Assembly (NCBI GenBank): GCA_020091685.1 | Contig: CM034595.1 | Coordinates: 37,938,618-38,002,617 of the forward strand | DNA length: 64,000 nt | Source of the DNA: Lutjanus erythropterus | Lineage: Eukaryota; Chordata; Actinopteri; Lutjaniformes; Lutjanidae | Direction of reading: 5' to 3' | Part shown: in pieces, positions 1 through 29,137 of the stretch | Numbering within the stretch: the first letter of the stretch is position 1 | Layout of the letters: each line of letters starts with the position of its first letter | Translations under genes and position numbers: made by a program | The notes under the pieces: generated by a model | Seen by the model: only the letters and a program-made list of their open reading frames with translations | Database searches by the model: none | Told to the model about the DNA's origin: nothing

Positions 1-182
1 GCCCCTGTCAGTTATTGTCATTTTCTAATCATGTCATCTTTTTGATTAGGGGACACTTCCTTGTGTTGTCAAAGGGTTTGACATCAAAAATGTGTCATTA
101 AAGATGCATAACTTGATTTTGGCATCCTGGGGAAAAAAAATATCACGTCCAGTGCAGTATATTTCATCTTCAGTCAGCTCAC

Positions 183-311
183 CACTGGTCAGGTGGGTAG
201 CTGGCCAACGTGCCGTTGATCACGAAACTTGAAGACCCGCCTCCGTCCAGGTTGATGGCATTGATCACCCCATTTTTCCTCAGGAGCTTTGCAACCTCCC
301 AGAGATTCATA
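183..311 (-). CDS. nagpa: NAGPA exon 6 (NLDGGG motif exon)
   Basis: Carries MNLWEVAKLLRKNG followed by the family signature NLDGGG and SFVINGTLASYPPDQ. The exon ends in phase 2 at a GTGAGC donor, splitting the Cys codon that begins the cysteine-rich EGF-like part in the human protein. Intron 5 in front of it is only 80 bp. Positions 1-182 are the start of the next intron, and I see no further exon there. Confidence 0.95.
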
Positions 312-3300
312 CTGCTCAGAAACAAAGTCTCATGAATGTTATTCTGGGCTAGATGTCACTGAAAGTGCAGACAAAACCAAGAATATGTTACCCTCTTTCT
401 TTGGTCTTTCCGTCCACGTGAAATAGGACCAGGTTGCCGTCGGTGTCGTGACCCACGACCGTCCTCGCTGACAGCACGTCCACAAAATCACGGAACACCC
501 CTGTCAGAACATTCAAAAGTTAAAATGAGAAGTTTTTTATTCAGGTTCAAAACTTTAAATAATTAAAGTAAAATTAAATGAATGGAAAACATAATTGACT
601 GATTAACTGACAGGAAAGAAAGACTTGTTAGTTACAGCCCTCGTAAATTCATGCTCATATTATTCTTTTTGTTTTTCTTCTCTCTTTTGTGTGTTTCTGT
701 GATCCCGATGACCATGACTGATGTGAGGTTTGTGACTGAAAAACCTGAAATGTAATGAAAGTGTGTAACAGTGAGCATTCTGCGTGAATGTTTTCTTAAG
801 CAGAAAAATAAGAAAATGCTACGCAGGATTAATGAAACTGACAGCCGAGACTGTTCTTATCGACCTCAGTATGTTGAGTAATCGATCACTAATACCGTCC
901 AAACAGTGGACTGGGACGTGTCAGACCTGTCAGCAGTCTCTCTTTGGCAGAACAGGAAAGCTATGATGGTGAATACACAGGCTGTGAAGAATCTGTCTCT
1001 TTGAACGGACAGTTCAACCAAAAATGAAAATTCAGTCGTTATCTACTCACCCTCATGCAGATTGAGGGTCAGGTTTTAATAGAAGTAAATGGCAACCATT
1101 TTTCAAACATAAAAAAACCCACCAGATTAAAAAATTAAAATGCCTCCATACTGCTTGTCTGGTGTAAGTCTTCTAAAGATCCAACATGGCAAGTTTTCTA
1201 AATGAAAAGTTATTTCCACCATGTTTTTAGCCTGAATCTTTAGCTCGGAACCACGTTCACACGCACAATGTCTGAACTGGATGTGTGTGTGGTGTGACGG
1301 TGAGCAAACAGCATGTCAGGACTTAAAATTTGTGAGTGTGTTCCTCACAGACCAGTCGCTGCAGTAGCTTCTTCTAAGTGTGAGTGTTTGCAGTGAAATG
1401 TTCTGACTCGTAGCTGATGTTTGCCCGCAGCTTTACCGTGTTCGACCATATCGTCACACTCAGCCTTCAGGCTCTGGTTGATGTAAACCTCGCCCTTCCT
1501 CAGCAGCCAAACCACACCGCTGACTAACTGGACAAACGGGTTGGACTGGTCCAAAACGTCTTCCTGGGACAGATACCTGGAGAGACAGGTAAGGTTTTAT
1601 TACATTTTATTACCTGGCTTTGTTAAATACTCAAATCTGATTGGTCAGTTGTGGAATTCTAAGGTCTGTTAGTTCTGAATAGCAGATCATTTCTACGAAT
1701 AAAATTTTTAAATTAATATTTTGTGTCAATGTTCATCTTGTTAGATCTTTTATTTCATTTTTCATCTTGTTATATGACTTTTACGTTGTTTTTTGTTTTG
1801 TTACATCTTTTACATCATTTTTCTTCTTGATATGTCTTTTCTGTTTTGTTTTTTGTCTTATGTCTTTTTCATCTTGTTAGATCTTTTATGTCATTTTTCA
1901 TCTTGATATTTCTTTAACGATGTTTTTCATCTCATGTCTTTTATGTCCTTTTTCCCCTCTTTTTATGACTTTTATGTTGATATTCATATTGTTGCGTCTT
2001 TTACGTCATTTCTTGTCTGGTTACATCTTTCTTCCTGTGCATCTTTTCATCTCTTACATCACTTTTTGTTTTGTTACATCTTTTATCGTTTTTGTGTTTT
2101 CATCTTTTATCATTTGCTTATTTTAATTTTTTTTGTCTTGTCATGTCTTTTACATTGTTTTTCATCTTGTTACATTTTTATGTCATTCCTCATCTTTTCA
2201 TCTTGTGTCTCCTACGACGGTTTTTGTCTTGTTATGTCTTCTTGTTTTATCTGATCTTCATCTTTTTGTTTTATCTGATTTTGTCTTTTTCATCTTGTGA
2301 GGTGTGTTACTGTCCCGTCCATTTAGGTTGAAATCGGTCTTGAGGGCGGCACTCAATGAAACAAAATAAAATAATAATAATCAATAGTTCCCTTCAAATA
2401 TATCAAAAATAAAGTATTGACCCTGTTTTGAAAATGTAAGGAGTAGAAAGCACAGATATTTCTGTTAAAGTGTAGGGAGTAAAATCAAAAAAATGTCAGA
2501 AAAATAAATACAGATACCTGAAAAATTTACTCAAGTACAGTAACAAAGTATTTGTACTCAGTTACTTCCCACCTCTGGCATTGGGTCCCTGCATCACCCT
2601 GTCAGCATTTATTTTGTCATAATAACCTGCTCACTGTACGTTATCCCTTATGTGTTGGACTTGATTCTTCTGAGGTCTGTTATTTGTGTATAACAGACCG
2701 TTGCTATGGATCCAGTTTTGAGCAATAAAGCCACTTTTAATTTAGTAAAATCATTTTAAAACCAATATTTTCTGTCAAATGCTTGATTTTTTCTGGCAAG
2801 TAACCAGTTAATAAGCTGGATAAATAACAACAAGTCAGTGGTTATTAGTACATCACCCAGTCTGGGTTTATTTCACAATAATGACCTGCTCTCTGTGCAT
2901 TATCACTTATATTAGTCTCACTTTTTTGTATGAATGTTTTGTCTTACCCAAACACCAGGCTGCCGTCCTTCCTGATGCCAAACTGGGCGTTTTGCACCCC
3001 CCCGCTGTCCCTCACCATCCTGCCGTTGCTCACCACGTTGCCCAGACACTGGTTGGAGGTGGCGTTGAAGAAGCCGGCGTTCTGGGCGTACAGACACCGA
3101 GCACCCACCGCCGTCTCCTCCACTGTCACCATGTGGCGTTTCTCACAGCCGCCCGGCCCGCCTGGCTCCAACACCGACAGCGTCCTCAGCGGGTCGCGAA
3201 CCACCGTCATGTGACCTGGAGACAGTGATGCTTCAAGACTTATCCCAGCAGAGAAATCACAGCATTACTGCTGACTCCATCACTGACCGTAGACCCAGCG

Positions 3301-4513
3301 GGACCTGCCTGGACCGCCTCGAATGTCTGATATGAAAACCGTCGACTTGGCCTCTGGGAGTGCGTCGTCTCTGCTAGAAGGCCACGTCTCATACGTCATC
3401 TTACTGTGGACCACAGATTGACATTTCCTAATGTGACAAAAAGAAATTTACAACAAATATTCAAAGAACTTTTTACAAACATTGTTGTTTCAGTGTGAGT
3501 GCCTTACCTCTAAGAAGACAGATTTTTTATTTCATTTAAAAACTTAATGATGTTTAAGGTTGTTTTTTTTAAATTTTATTTTATTTATTGAAGATAAAAC
3601 AGTCACAAACTCCAAGACCCATTCATAACAGCAATAAACACCATTTAATATTAAAGGAACATTGGAGAAGAGAGAAGAAAGATCACATATATTGTATGAA
3701 ATCATAATATAATGGCAAATAATAAATAATAGAAAATAAAAATAAATAAAAAAGAAAAACAATTATATTTAGTTAAAAAAGGGGGATTATTAGCAGGATT
3801 ACAATTTTAAAATAAAGCACAATATACTGCCACACACAGTGAAGACACAGTTACCAACTGATTACCTTGCCTCAATCTCGCCATTTTTTGTCTTTAATCA
3901 GTCAATCAAATGATAATTTCAGTATTTTTCCATGTTAATGTGTCCAACTGACTGAACAGTTTATTAATAACATTTAACATTATTAACATTTCCCACTGAA
4001 ATTGCATCCTTAACAACATAAGATGTCATGTCACTGCTTTATTTTACAGTATATTAACACCCAAGCAGAGATTTCAATATCAAAATCACCTATTTTTTCT
4101 ATTATTCAAATATTTACAGTGATGCACAAAGCTTGATGAATATATATTTAAATGTCTGAAAATGTTATATAATTTAAAATGCATTAAATGAACGGTTGTC
4201 CTGTTGCGGTAAGGACAGACAGAAGGAAAAATGGTGAAAGCCATAAAAAAAAAAAAATAAGATTAAGATTAAAATCTTAACAACTACATGAAATTCTGAC
4301 CACCTAAAAATTCATAGAGGTTGATTTTTAGTGATTATTGAGAGTCAAAGTGCCTGTAGTTGTGGAAACACCCTGTATTTTCAGGCTAACTCACACCGTG
4401 ACTTCGTTAAACCAGCTGACATCTCACCGTGCAGATTTGCTCTCCAGCAGCCAGACGTGGACGCACAGCAGCAGGAGGCCCACACGCTGGCGCGTCGCTG
4501 AGCTCGTTGCCAT
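183..4513 (-). CDS. nagpa: NAGPA, mannose-6-phosphate uncovering enzyme (5' part, partial)
   Basis: N-acetylglucosamine-1-phosphodiester alpha-N-acetylglucosaminidase removes the covering GlcNAc from GlcNAc-P-mannose on lysosomal enzymes in the trans-Golgi, exposing the mannose-6-phosphate signal. Exons on the minus strand: 4513-4428, 3427-3288, 3215-2948, 1576-1437, 500-392 and 311-183. All have GT donors and AG acceptors, and the phases join into one frame of 290 codons. Residues 1-28 form a signal peptide with a LLLLCVHVWLL core. The phosphodiester glycosidase domain follows, with LSVLEPGGPGGCE, CLGNVVSNGRMV, GGVQNAQFGIRKDG, NPFVQLVSGVVWL, LSARTVVGHD and INLDGGGSSSFVINGT (NLDGGG at about 268-273), all close to human NAGPA as I recall it. 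Sequons NAT, NQS and NGT are visible. The EGF-like region, membrane span and tail lie beyond the left edge. The start has A at -3 and G at +4, and an in-frame stop lies 36 nt upstream. The identification is secure. Confidence 0.97.
1010..1330. mobile_element. Internal-deletion DNA element, AGGGATAGTTCA-TIR family (copy 1)
   Basis: Sits in NAGPA intron 4. It begins CAGTTCAACCAAAAATGAAA, then ATTCAGTCGTTATCTACTCA, and continues through the 'GTCTGAACTGGATGTGTG' segment shared with the copy at 12351-12860. The right terminus is lost. No coding capacity. Confidence 0.65.
1727..2310. repeat. Degenerate T-rich minisatellite in NAGPA intron 3
   Basis: About 580 bp of imperfect tandem copies built around TTTTCATCTTGTTACATC and TTTTATGTCATTTTTC. 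Three overlapping plus-strand reading frames here encode only Phe/Leu/Ser/Cys-rich peptides and follow from the low complexity. The array is antisense to NAGPA, so the pre-mRNA is A/G-rich here. Confidence 0.8.
3775..4180 (-). repeat. Truncated, inverted relative of the CAGGGTTGGG element
   Basis: Lies in NAGPA intron 1. The segment 'GGGGATTATTAGCAGGATTA' followed by an AAAATAAAG run and 'CACACAGTGAAG' is the reverse complement of material near 60375-60475 in the fuller copy at 59945-60602. The rest is AT-rich and diverged, so the right boundary is a guess. Confidence 0.4.
4428..4513 (-). CDS. nagpa: NAGPA exon 1 (signal peptide exon)
   Basis: First coding exon, 86 nt, ending in phase 2 at a GTGAG donor. 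It encodes MATSSATRQ, then a leucine-rich hydrophobic core, then a polar stretch ending SKSA, a plausible signal-peptidase site. A longer overlapping reading frame on the same strand is out of register with exon 2 and is not the gene. Confidence 0.93.
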
Positions 4514-6022
4514 GGTTACGGTGGGTTCGGGTATCTTCGGTTCGGTTTAATATTCGGACGGTGTGTGGGTCCTGTCTGTACAGGGCAGACAGCACCCGTG
4601 TCTTCTATAGGACACATACAGACATGTCACTGATTACCTGCAGGGTGGATTTCTGGCTGCTCCGGTTTTCTTCAACATTCCTCATCAGTGATGGGCGAAA
4701 TCTGTCACTCAGTCCTCTGAAGTAGATTTAATTACAGAAAAAGTATTCAGATCCTTTATTTAGGCTATAAAAATATTCAACTGCAAGTAATAGTCCTGCA
4801 TTCAAAACCTTTCTTATATTAAATGCAGGTATTATCATCAAATTGTACTTAAAGTCACTGTAGAATTATTCTAAATTATGGTATGCATTAATATTACTGC
4901 TGTTTTTTATGATCACTTTTTATTTAGTTAATTTGTTTATTTATTTAAAAGGGACAGTGTACAGATAATGTACCAGATTATAGTTTAAAGCTAATTCGCA
5001 TCTGTAGGCAGGTCAGAACTAAGAAGCAAAACAATAACACACAGTACAATACGAAGCTACACACAACATCACACAATATAAGTAAAATGTATTGATATGC
5101 AAAAAAGAAAAGTGTAGCTCACCAAGCTCAGCGAAAACAAACCCCTTCTGGGAACAAAAATGATGATATTAACATAAAAAAAAGAGGAAAACAGAGGCTA
5201 AATGTAAATGCATAAATAGACAAAACAACACAGGCAGAAAACTTTGTACAATAATGAGTCTTCAGCAGTGTGACTTTAAAAATGTATTAACTATTAAAAA
5301 TAGTCAGTAATGTAATCAAAGTATCACAATATTTGAAGTAATGTAACTTGATTACTTTCGTTACTTTTGGATTGCCACAATATAAAATATGGTGTAGTTG
5401 TTAATGTAGTGCTTTTAAGACTGCAGCTAATTTTGAAGGAATGGTATGTAAAAAGCCCATTTTCATATTCAAATATGAAATATTCATTTCAAATATTCAA
5501 GATAAATATAGAATACCTGAGAACACGCGTGAAAATATACATACCATACAAGAGTAATATACAGACATCTGTAGGGACAAGACCAAAATAAGTGATCTAA
5601 TAAATAATGTTCTGGAAGCACGTGACAAGAGAGCAGCCCATAACAATTTCCTTTTCATATCTTTTCAGACATACTTTAATTTGGAGGGACAATAATTTAC
5701 TTACTTACTATACTTTCCATGCTCTTATTTTGGTGGCGATACCGTTAAATTTCCGGTACTGTTACAGCTATCGATTATGTCTTCGGTCCTGCTATTTTTA
5801 GTGTGATTTTGACGTGTTATCGAACGCATTTGCAGCTTTAACTATTTTATGTGATAATTTTCAGGCAGGTTCGCGTCAGTTCATGATTTCCAACTTTTCG
5901 AGAGATATTTCATCAGAAAAAAAAAAAAAAAACATGAAGCGGAATGTAACTTCACGGGTGTCGGCTGGCCGGGGGAATGTTTTTAACGTGACACAATGTA
6001 AGGGTGAAAGTTGAAGGGGAAC
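4514..6022. promoter_or_regulatory. Divergent intergenic region between NAGPA and NDUFAF6
   Basis: Holds the 5' UTRs and promoters of both genes, about 1.5 kb between start codons. I see no clear TATA box close to either start. The middle (about 4690-5390) is repeat-derived. The flanks of about 100-300 bp next to each gene are the likely core promoters. Short reading frames in this gap have no recognisable product. Confidence 0.6.
4690..5390. repeat. Repeat-derived block (STACTTT-type element plus GGGACAGTG repeat)
   Basis: 4690-4880 resembles the teleost element rich in 'AAGTATTCAGATCCTTTA' and 'AAGTAATAGTCCTGCATTCA', which recurs at 12288-12335 and 60648-61042. 4920-5250 matches a family that I remember from other fish, beginning TTTATTTAAAAGGGACAGTG with 'AGCTAATTCGCATCTGTAGG'. 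5285-5370 has the 'GTAATCAAAGTA' and 'GTAACTTGATTACTTTCGTT' pattern of the CAGGGTTGGG element. Only fragments remain and termini cannot be fixed. Confidence 0.5.
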
Positions 6023-23795
<17,773 letters not shown>

Positions 23796-23816
23796 CATCA
23801 GTCCTCTACCTCCTTG

Positions 23817-23851
23817 TCTTCATCATCATCATCATCCTCCTCCTCCTCCTC
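23817..23851. repeat. TCA/TCC trinucleotide run in the NDUFAF6 3' UTR
   Basis: Five or six TCA units pass into about six TCC units just after the stop codon (23793-23795). Overlapping reading frames of Ser or His/Pro come from this run and are not genes. Confidence 0.85.
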
Positions 23852-23996
23852 ACCTGCTGCCTCTGAAGGCTGCAGGACCAAAGACCAGAGACCTCACCTC
23901 TCCGGGGGAGGGGGATCCTGCCTGAAGACAGACTGTAGCAGGTCTATAAAGAAACTTGTTTTGAACCACAGCGCTGCCACTGAAATCTGCCACCTT

Positions 23997-24002
23997 AATA
24001 AA
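23997..24002 (+). promoter_or_regulatory. Candidate poly(A) signal AATAAA for NDUFAF6
   Basis: AATAAA about 200 nt after the stop codon, within CCTTAATAAAAACC. It would give a short 3' UTR. A second AATAAA at 24346-24351 could serve a longer isoform. The choice cannot be made from sequence alone. Confidence 0.5.
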
Positions 24003-24599
24003 AACCAACAAACCACAGCAGAGACACCGACTGTCGTTTCTCAACCTCTGGCTCATGCACCAGCTTTGGACCTTAAAATGTCCAGACATCAGAAGTTCGT
24101 CGTCTGAGCTTCCAGCGACAAGTGTTGCCACCAGATTTCAAGTATTTAATATTTTATTTGTGAATATGTGAGTGTACTTTGAGCAGATGTTTGATGCAAG
24201 CTTAAAGAATAATTCCAGTTTATTACAACTTATTTTTGTAGTTTTAGCCATCATTTCTATCTGTAATAATACTATTGTAACTTCCAAGTTACAGAGATCT
24301 GGAAATAGAAGGAACAGGAGCGGTCAAGCAATCAGACAGGCTTGAAATAAACCAGTAGATCAGAAAAATGTATTTGGAGGAGAAAACCAAGGTGAACTGT
24401 AAGATTATTACACAAACTGTCAGTTTTAAACATCTGTAACAGTTTACAGACAAACTTCCTGACATTTTCATCACAAGCTTGAGGTTTGGCCAAACTGTAA
24501 AATACCTCAGTTTTAAACATTAAAGTCTGTGTAAAGTAAATTGACTTTTTCTTCTAACCACATTAAACATGTTAGAAAACAGTTGCTGAAAAAGACTGA

Positions 24600-25345
24600 G
24601 AACTAACTGAATTGTTGAGTTAGACCGTTAACACTGTTTGGGCGGACCTGATAAATGGATCGACGTTGCAGCGGAGCCACGGTTCCCCAAATCAACGTCT
24701 CCCCATCCCCTCACCCTCCCTAACGGCCAGTTACAAACGTATCTTCAGCAACTCTCTCAGTCCAAATCAGCCCAGCAGTTCCAACAACCTGACATAGAAT
24801 AAAAAAAATACCAGCCTGTCACGGTCCTCTGACTCTGGTGGCTCAAACATGTCTGGACTCGAGCGCTCATGCGTATGTACACACTCTGACACAGCAGGTG
24901 GCGGTGTGCACCTAGTTGGTTGGCAGTCCGCCTTTTAACACAACGTAGAAGAAGAGTACGACCGTGTCATCAACTGGGTGACGTTTGATTATGTCTTGGC
25001 CAGAAAAGCATGAATTCTCAGATGTTGTTCAATGGAGCTGACCTTCGTAATATGGCTGCTATTGTTAATGTTTCAAAGACGACCCCCTCACCTTCCTGCG
25101 TCTTCTTCTATGGCCTTGTGGCTCAGAGGATGAGACAGGCTTGTGCTGCATACGCAGGTTCCAGAGGAGACAGGCGGCGTTCAGAAATGTCTTTGCTGCT
25201 TCTCTTTTGGTCCAGACCACCTTTTCAAATAGACTCGGGAACAGTACACAGCGTTCACACTTGGCAAACAAACTGGACCTGGGGGTCAAGAGTGCATGGA
25301 TCCGTGTCCGGGTCCCTCGTGTGAAAGCCCCCTGAGACAGCAGAG
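24600..25345. repeat. Repeat-derived block after NDUFAF6
   Basis: Contains 'CACAGCAGGTGGCGGTGTGC', then 'ACCTAGTTGGTTGGCAGTCC' and 'ACGTAGAAGAAGAGTACG', a combination I recognise from widespread fish repeats, and ends 'GTCCCTCGTGTGAAAGCCCC'. Reading frames on both strands here (up to 104 residues) lack any domain and are attributed to the repeat. Confidence 0.45.
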
Positions 25346-25560
25346 CCAACGTGTCCGTTTTTTAAGCATTCAGATTTGGTTGGGTGGTTAATAACACGTT
25401 TCTGTGGTGTGTCGCTTTACACAGACTTTAAGCCAAAAGTTCATTAGCTGATATCACTGACATTATCAGTCCTGCATTTACTTGAGTAAAAGTGCAGCAG
25501 TATTAGCATATTAACAATACTAAAAGTAAAAGTACTCGTTAGAATGGTCCATTTAACTGA

Positions 25561-26255
25561 AGCTGTTCTATCCATCTATGCTCTCTTCAAAGCCACCAGG
25601 CTCCTTTGACAGAAACAGTCACTTTACCTGCAGAACATGTGAGTTGCTGCCTGGATCTGTTAGTTTGTGTTAATGTGTGACTTCTGTCATTGGTTCAAGG
25701 CATTGGTTCCCAATCTGTGGTCCGGGGCGCGGCTTTGTCTGCTCAGAGGTTATGAGATTTAGATCTGCACATGTCAAATAAAATCACATTTTATTTATTA
25801 AAAAAGTTTGTATACAAAAAGATTTAAAAAGCTACCAGCTTTTTACAGACATGAGGAAAAAAGGTTGGGAACCGCTGTTTTAAAAGGTTCCTTTGGATTC
25901 ACAGAAGTCACACAGTAACACAAACTAACTGATCCTCAAGTGTTCTGCAAGGTTGAAATTTCAGATTTCACCCACAGAGTTTGGCAGTTTTGGAGAGAGT
26001 GATATTTAGCTTATATAATGGCAGCTTCCCTTTGGAAAAGGCTGACTGCTTGCAAGGTAAAGCAGTGAAAACACTCTAAATATGGCATGTATTTAAACTG
26101 ATTGAATTATTTATTTATTCAGCAGCACGTTGCTTAGCTTCCTTCACCGGTTCTCTTGCTGCTTCTCCAAACCGTGGGCGTGTCGACCTCCGTCTGCTGT
26201 AGAGAATGCGCTGATAAGTACCTCATACTGTACAACCTCACTTAAAAAAAAAACA
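25561..26255. mobile_element. Foldback element, second copy (middle level of the nest)
   Basis: Arms include CTTTGACAGAAACAGTCACT on the left and, on the right, GGAAAAGGCTGACTGCTTGC with 'AAGGTAAAGCAGTGAAAACA' and 'CGTTGCTTAGCTTCCT'. These match the arms of 14570-16103. It is interrupted by the small element at 25701-25877. Confidence 0.55.
25701..25877. mobile_element. 177-bp MITE with CANYGGTTCCCAA ends (innermost level)
   Basis: Left end CATTGGTTCCCAATCTGTGG; right end TTGGGAACCGCTG, whose complement is CAGCGGTTCCCAA. The 13-bp terminal inverted repeats differ at two positions. This is the familiar fish hAT-type MITE ending in 'GGTTCCCAA'. Confidence 0.7.
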
Positions 26256-26439
26256 AACTGTCCCTGTAAGTACAGTACTTGAGTACATGTACGCAGTTAC
26301 ATTCCACCACTGAGCCCATGCATTTTAAAAACACACACAGGAAGTGTTAAAGTGTCTTAAAAACACTGCAGCAGTGTCAGGAAACAACAGTTGGGCTGCT
26401 GCTGGACGAACACCGGTAAACTCTGATGAACGCACCGCA

Positions 26440-26670
26440 GACGACTGGTTTTTAGTTCTCATCTACTTAACTAATTAAGTGATCGGTGAAACCTCTCATG
26501 ACCCCAGTGCTTTCCTTTGCAATGATGGATTATTGCCTCATTTTGCTTTGTTCACAATTTCTCGGAGTCTTATTTTTGTAGTTTTTCCACCAAGAGCGAA
26601 GTGTAACCTCTGCAATAATCCTTTGAATTGTTTTATAACTTTACCTTTAGAGTGATAATTAAAGGAAAAA
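26440..26670. promoter_or_regulatory. Candidate conserved non-coding element A
   Basis: Non-repetitive block with homeodomain-type ATTA cores (ACTAACTAATTAAGTGATC, GGATTATTG) and SOX-like ATTGTTT/ACAAT motifs. Classed only by motif density and absence of repeat character. No conservation test was possible. Confidence 0.25.
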
Positions 26671-26929
26671 GAAGCTCTAGATGAAGATGGGAGCTCTGGG
26701 AGTCAAGTGTCATTCTGACACCAACATGACAGATCCTGCTGTAAAAGCTGCTTAACAGCCGTCACGGTTACTATGGTAACAGAGGTAATCTAGTTATCCA
26801 TAACATCCCTCAGTATTTACATAAATGTGCTTCCTCTGTGGCTTTAAATCCCTGAATCTTCAATCAAATAACATTTAAAACTTTAACCACAAATTACTCA
26901 CCATGTTTCACCAACCACAAGATGTTCTG

Positions 26930-26982
<53 letters not shown>
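26930..26982. repeat. (AAT)n microsatellite
   Basis: About 17-18 pure AAT units, followed by ATGATAAT. A candidate enhancer-like block lies on each side. Confidence 0.97.
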
Positions 26983-26984
<2 letters not shown>

Positions 26985-28574
26985 TAATCCTCCAACAATC
27001 TTTTTTTTTTGCAAGGCTTCTTTGTTCTTCCCTTTTCTCCTTTCTCATGCTGTTTTATTGAGGCTGCAGAGAGCTTTGATAATATTTTGGTGTCAGATTC
27101 AGTAGTTTTACGGAGCCGCTCAGCACAGAGAGTGACTCGAGGAGGAAAGGATCGATCAATAGTAAGAGCAGAATCTCGACAGATAATGAAGGAAGAAATT
27201 CACTCAGGCGGCATCGACCGAGGAACATTTTATCTTTGTACAAAGCACACCTGTGGAGAGCCGCTTGAATTTCCCTGCTGCACAAATACATCAATGTACT
27301 CATGGTCCTACTGTCGGTGTGTGTCACTGTGTCAGCGTGTTTTTTTTCTCCTGAGATAAATCTTATTTTCTGTGGCTGTCAAACCAAACTGAGCCCAGAA
27401 TGGAAAATAAATATTTGTTCCATGTCTGTTTTGTTTCACACTGAGGAACAATTGGAGGATCAGTCACAGACTGTAGACTGAGACAACACTGAATTAAACT
27501 GAAATGAAATCATCACGTCTGTTATTTAATGTCTGAAGGATAAAATGATACCAGTACCTTTAAATAAAGTATGATATCTTTGTGGTTTGATTGATCTGTC
27601 TGTGATGCGTCTCTTCTTCAGCTGGGTTCCAGCAGCAGTGCAGACCTGCAAACGTGTTTGTGACTGAATGAGCTGAGTGATAAAATTCAACCACTGGTGC
27701 AGCCGGCAAATGGAAAAAAACCCCAAAAACAACAAGGTTTTTGAGTTAATGTTAATCACTGCCAACATTCATGTAGATCAGTGTCACAGATATTTTTGAA
27801 AGTACTATTGTGATATTTAAATTTTGTTTTAAATTTATGTTAATCATTGTCAAAGTTTATACCATCATTCTTGAGCACTGGGACAAAAATGTGGGGGGTT
27901 TTTTCTCTTTAATTATGCTTGAAAAAAGATTTTAAAAGATGAAACTCTTTGCTATTAAACAACATAATGGATCAACCTCCAAGTGATGATTTTTTTTTGT
28001 TAAATGTAGACGTTAGCTCCGCCTGATGGAAAATCTGATGGAGGTGAGGTGGTGTAGAGGGGGAACTTGTTTTAGTGGAACATTTGCACGTCGGGAAGTG
28101 AGCTCTGGTGTTAAAATGACTACGTCGCTACAAAAGAAAAACTAACAGCTTTTAGCTTGTGTAAGTTCATTCCATTAGCATCCCAGATGCTAATTTTTCA
28201 TTTTTAGCGTGTACGTTGCAGCTCGGAGGTCGTTCTTGTTTCCCAGGGACTCTGACAATGTAGATAGCGGATGCCGCGATGCCGCTTGTAAGAAGCAACC
28301 AATGGCAGAGTTACACCCGCTGTGTGCACCTGGTGAGTCGGACTAATTTTGGGAGTGATAATGGAGGACCAGATGGAAACTGCAGTGAGGAGAAAAGCTG
28401 CAGCGTTCCAATAAGTTCCCCCATCGCACTAAAAAGCAAGGGCACCATCGCTGCTGCATCCTGGGCGCAGCATCACCCAAGACAGTTGTGACTGACTTAA
28501 AGACTTTTCTTCAGCCAAGCGCAGAGACACATGCAAGATTAATCCAACAGGAGTTACAAATCTGAACGGCCTCA

Positions 28575-28860
28575 TGTCAGATTTAAGTTTTCAGGCAGTG
28601 GACGATGAGCATTCACCCAGCGCTTTACCGTGACATGACAAGCGCCTCGTTAGGCCTTAATTAGCCTCATCCCCTCTGACTCAAGCTGTCACTGTCAGCG
28701 CAAAGACCTGCAATTACCAACCAGACCCAGAAAGCCTTGCTGTTTACATCAGCAGGCACACCAGCTTTATACTGTGGAGAAGATAGGAAGTATTAATTAG
28801 GCCATATCTGCTCTGTCATAAGTAATTACAGTCACAGACACTTATTTACTTTCTCTTCTT
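28575..28860. promoter_or_regulatory. Candidate conserved non-coding element B
   Basis: High-complexity, repeat-free block with several TAATTA cores (GGCCTTAATTAGCC, TATTAATTAGGCC, AAGTAATTACAG), a GCAATTACC motif and a CTGTCACTGTCA motif. Overall texture resembles deeply conserved vertebrate developmental enhancers. There is no open frame of note. The target gene is unknown. Confidence 0.3.
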
Positions 28861-29137
28861 CAGTCAGTGAAAATCCTGCTCTAACTTTTAGGCTGCATTC
28901 ATCAAGTTTTTTGCAAAAAGTGGGCAAAAGACTCCACCACAAGACGGGTGACGTGCAGCCCAGACATATTTATCACATTCTTCTATCAAACATTAGCAAC
29001 TTGAGACGTGAGAATGGAGCTGGAGGCTAATCTTTATGAAACAGATTGCAGAGATTGCATTTCAGCCAGTGCATTACTGGATCACACTGACTGATTTGCA
29101 GTCTTTTAATTGTGCAAACAAACAAACATCTCAACAC

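Larger units (their letters stand above)
25465..26312. mobile_element. Outer element of a three-level nest (GTGGTGGAATGTAAC type)
   Basis: Left part TTTACTTGAGTAAAAGTGCA with 'TAAAAGTAAAAGTACTCGTT'; right end 'AAGTACAGTACTTGAGTACA' to 'CAGTTACATTCCACCACTG'. The two parts are one family (compare 60648-61042) split by the foldback element at 25561-26255. Confidence 0.6.

Noticed and set aside
1920-2331. Hydrophobic Phe/Ser/Cys-rich frames that mimic membrane proteins
   Set aside because: Three frames are open at once through a T-rich tandem repeat inside a NAGPA intron.
2881-3228. 115-residue plus-strand frame
   Set aside because: It is the antisense shadow of NAGPA exon 3.
4429-4725. 98-residue plus-strand frame
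   Set aside because: It is antisense to NAGPA exon 1 and its promoter; no homology recognised.
23813-24107. Poly-Ser frame of 97 residues after the NDUFAF6 stop
   Set aside because: It lies in the 3' UTR and derives from TCA/TCC repeats.
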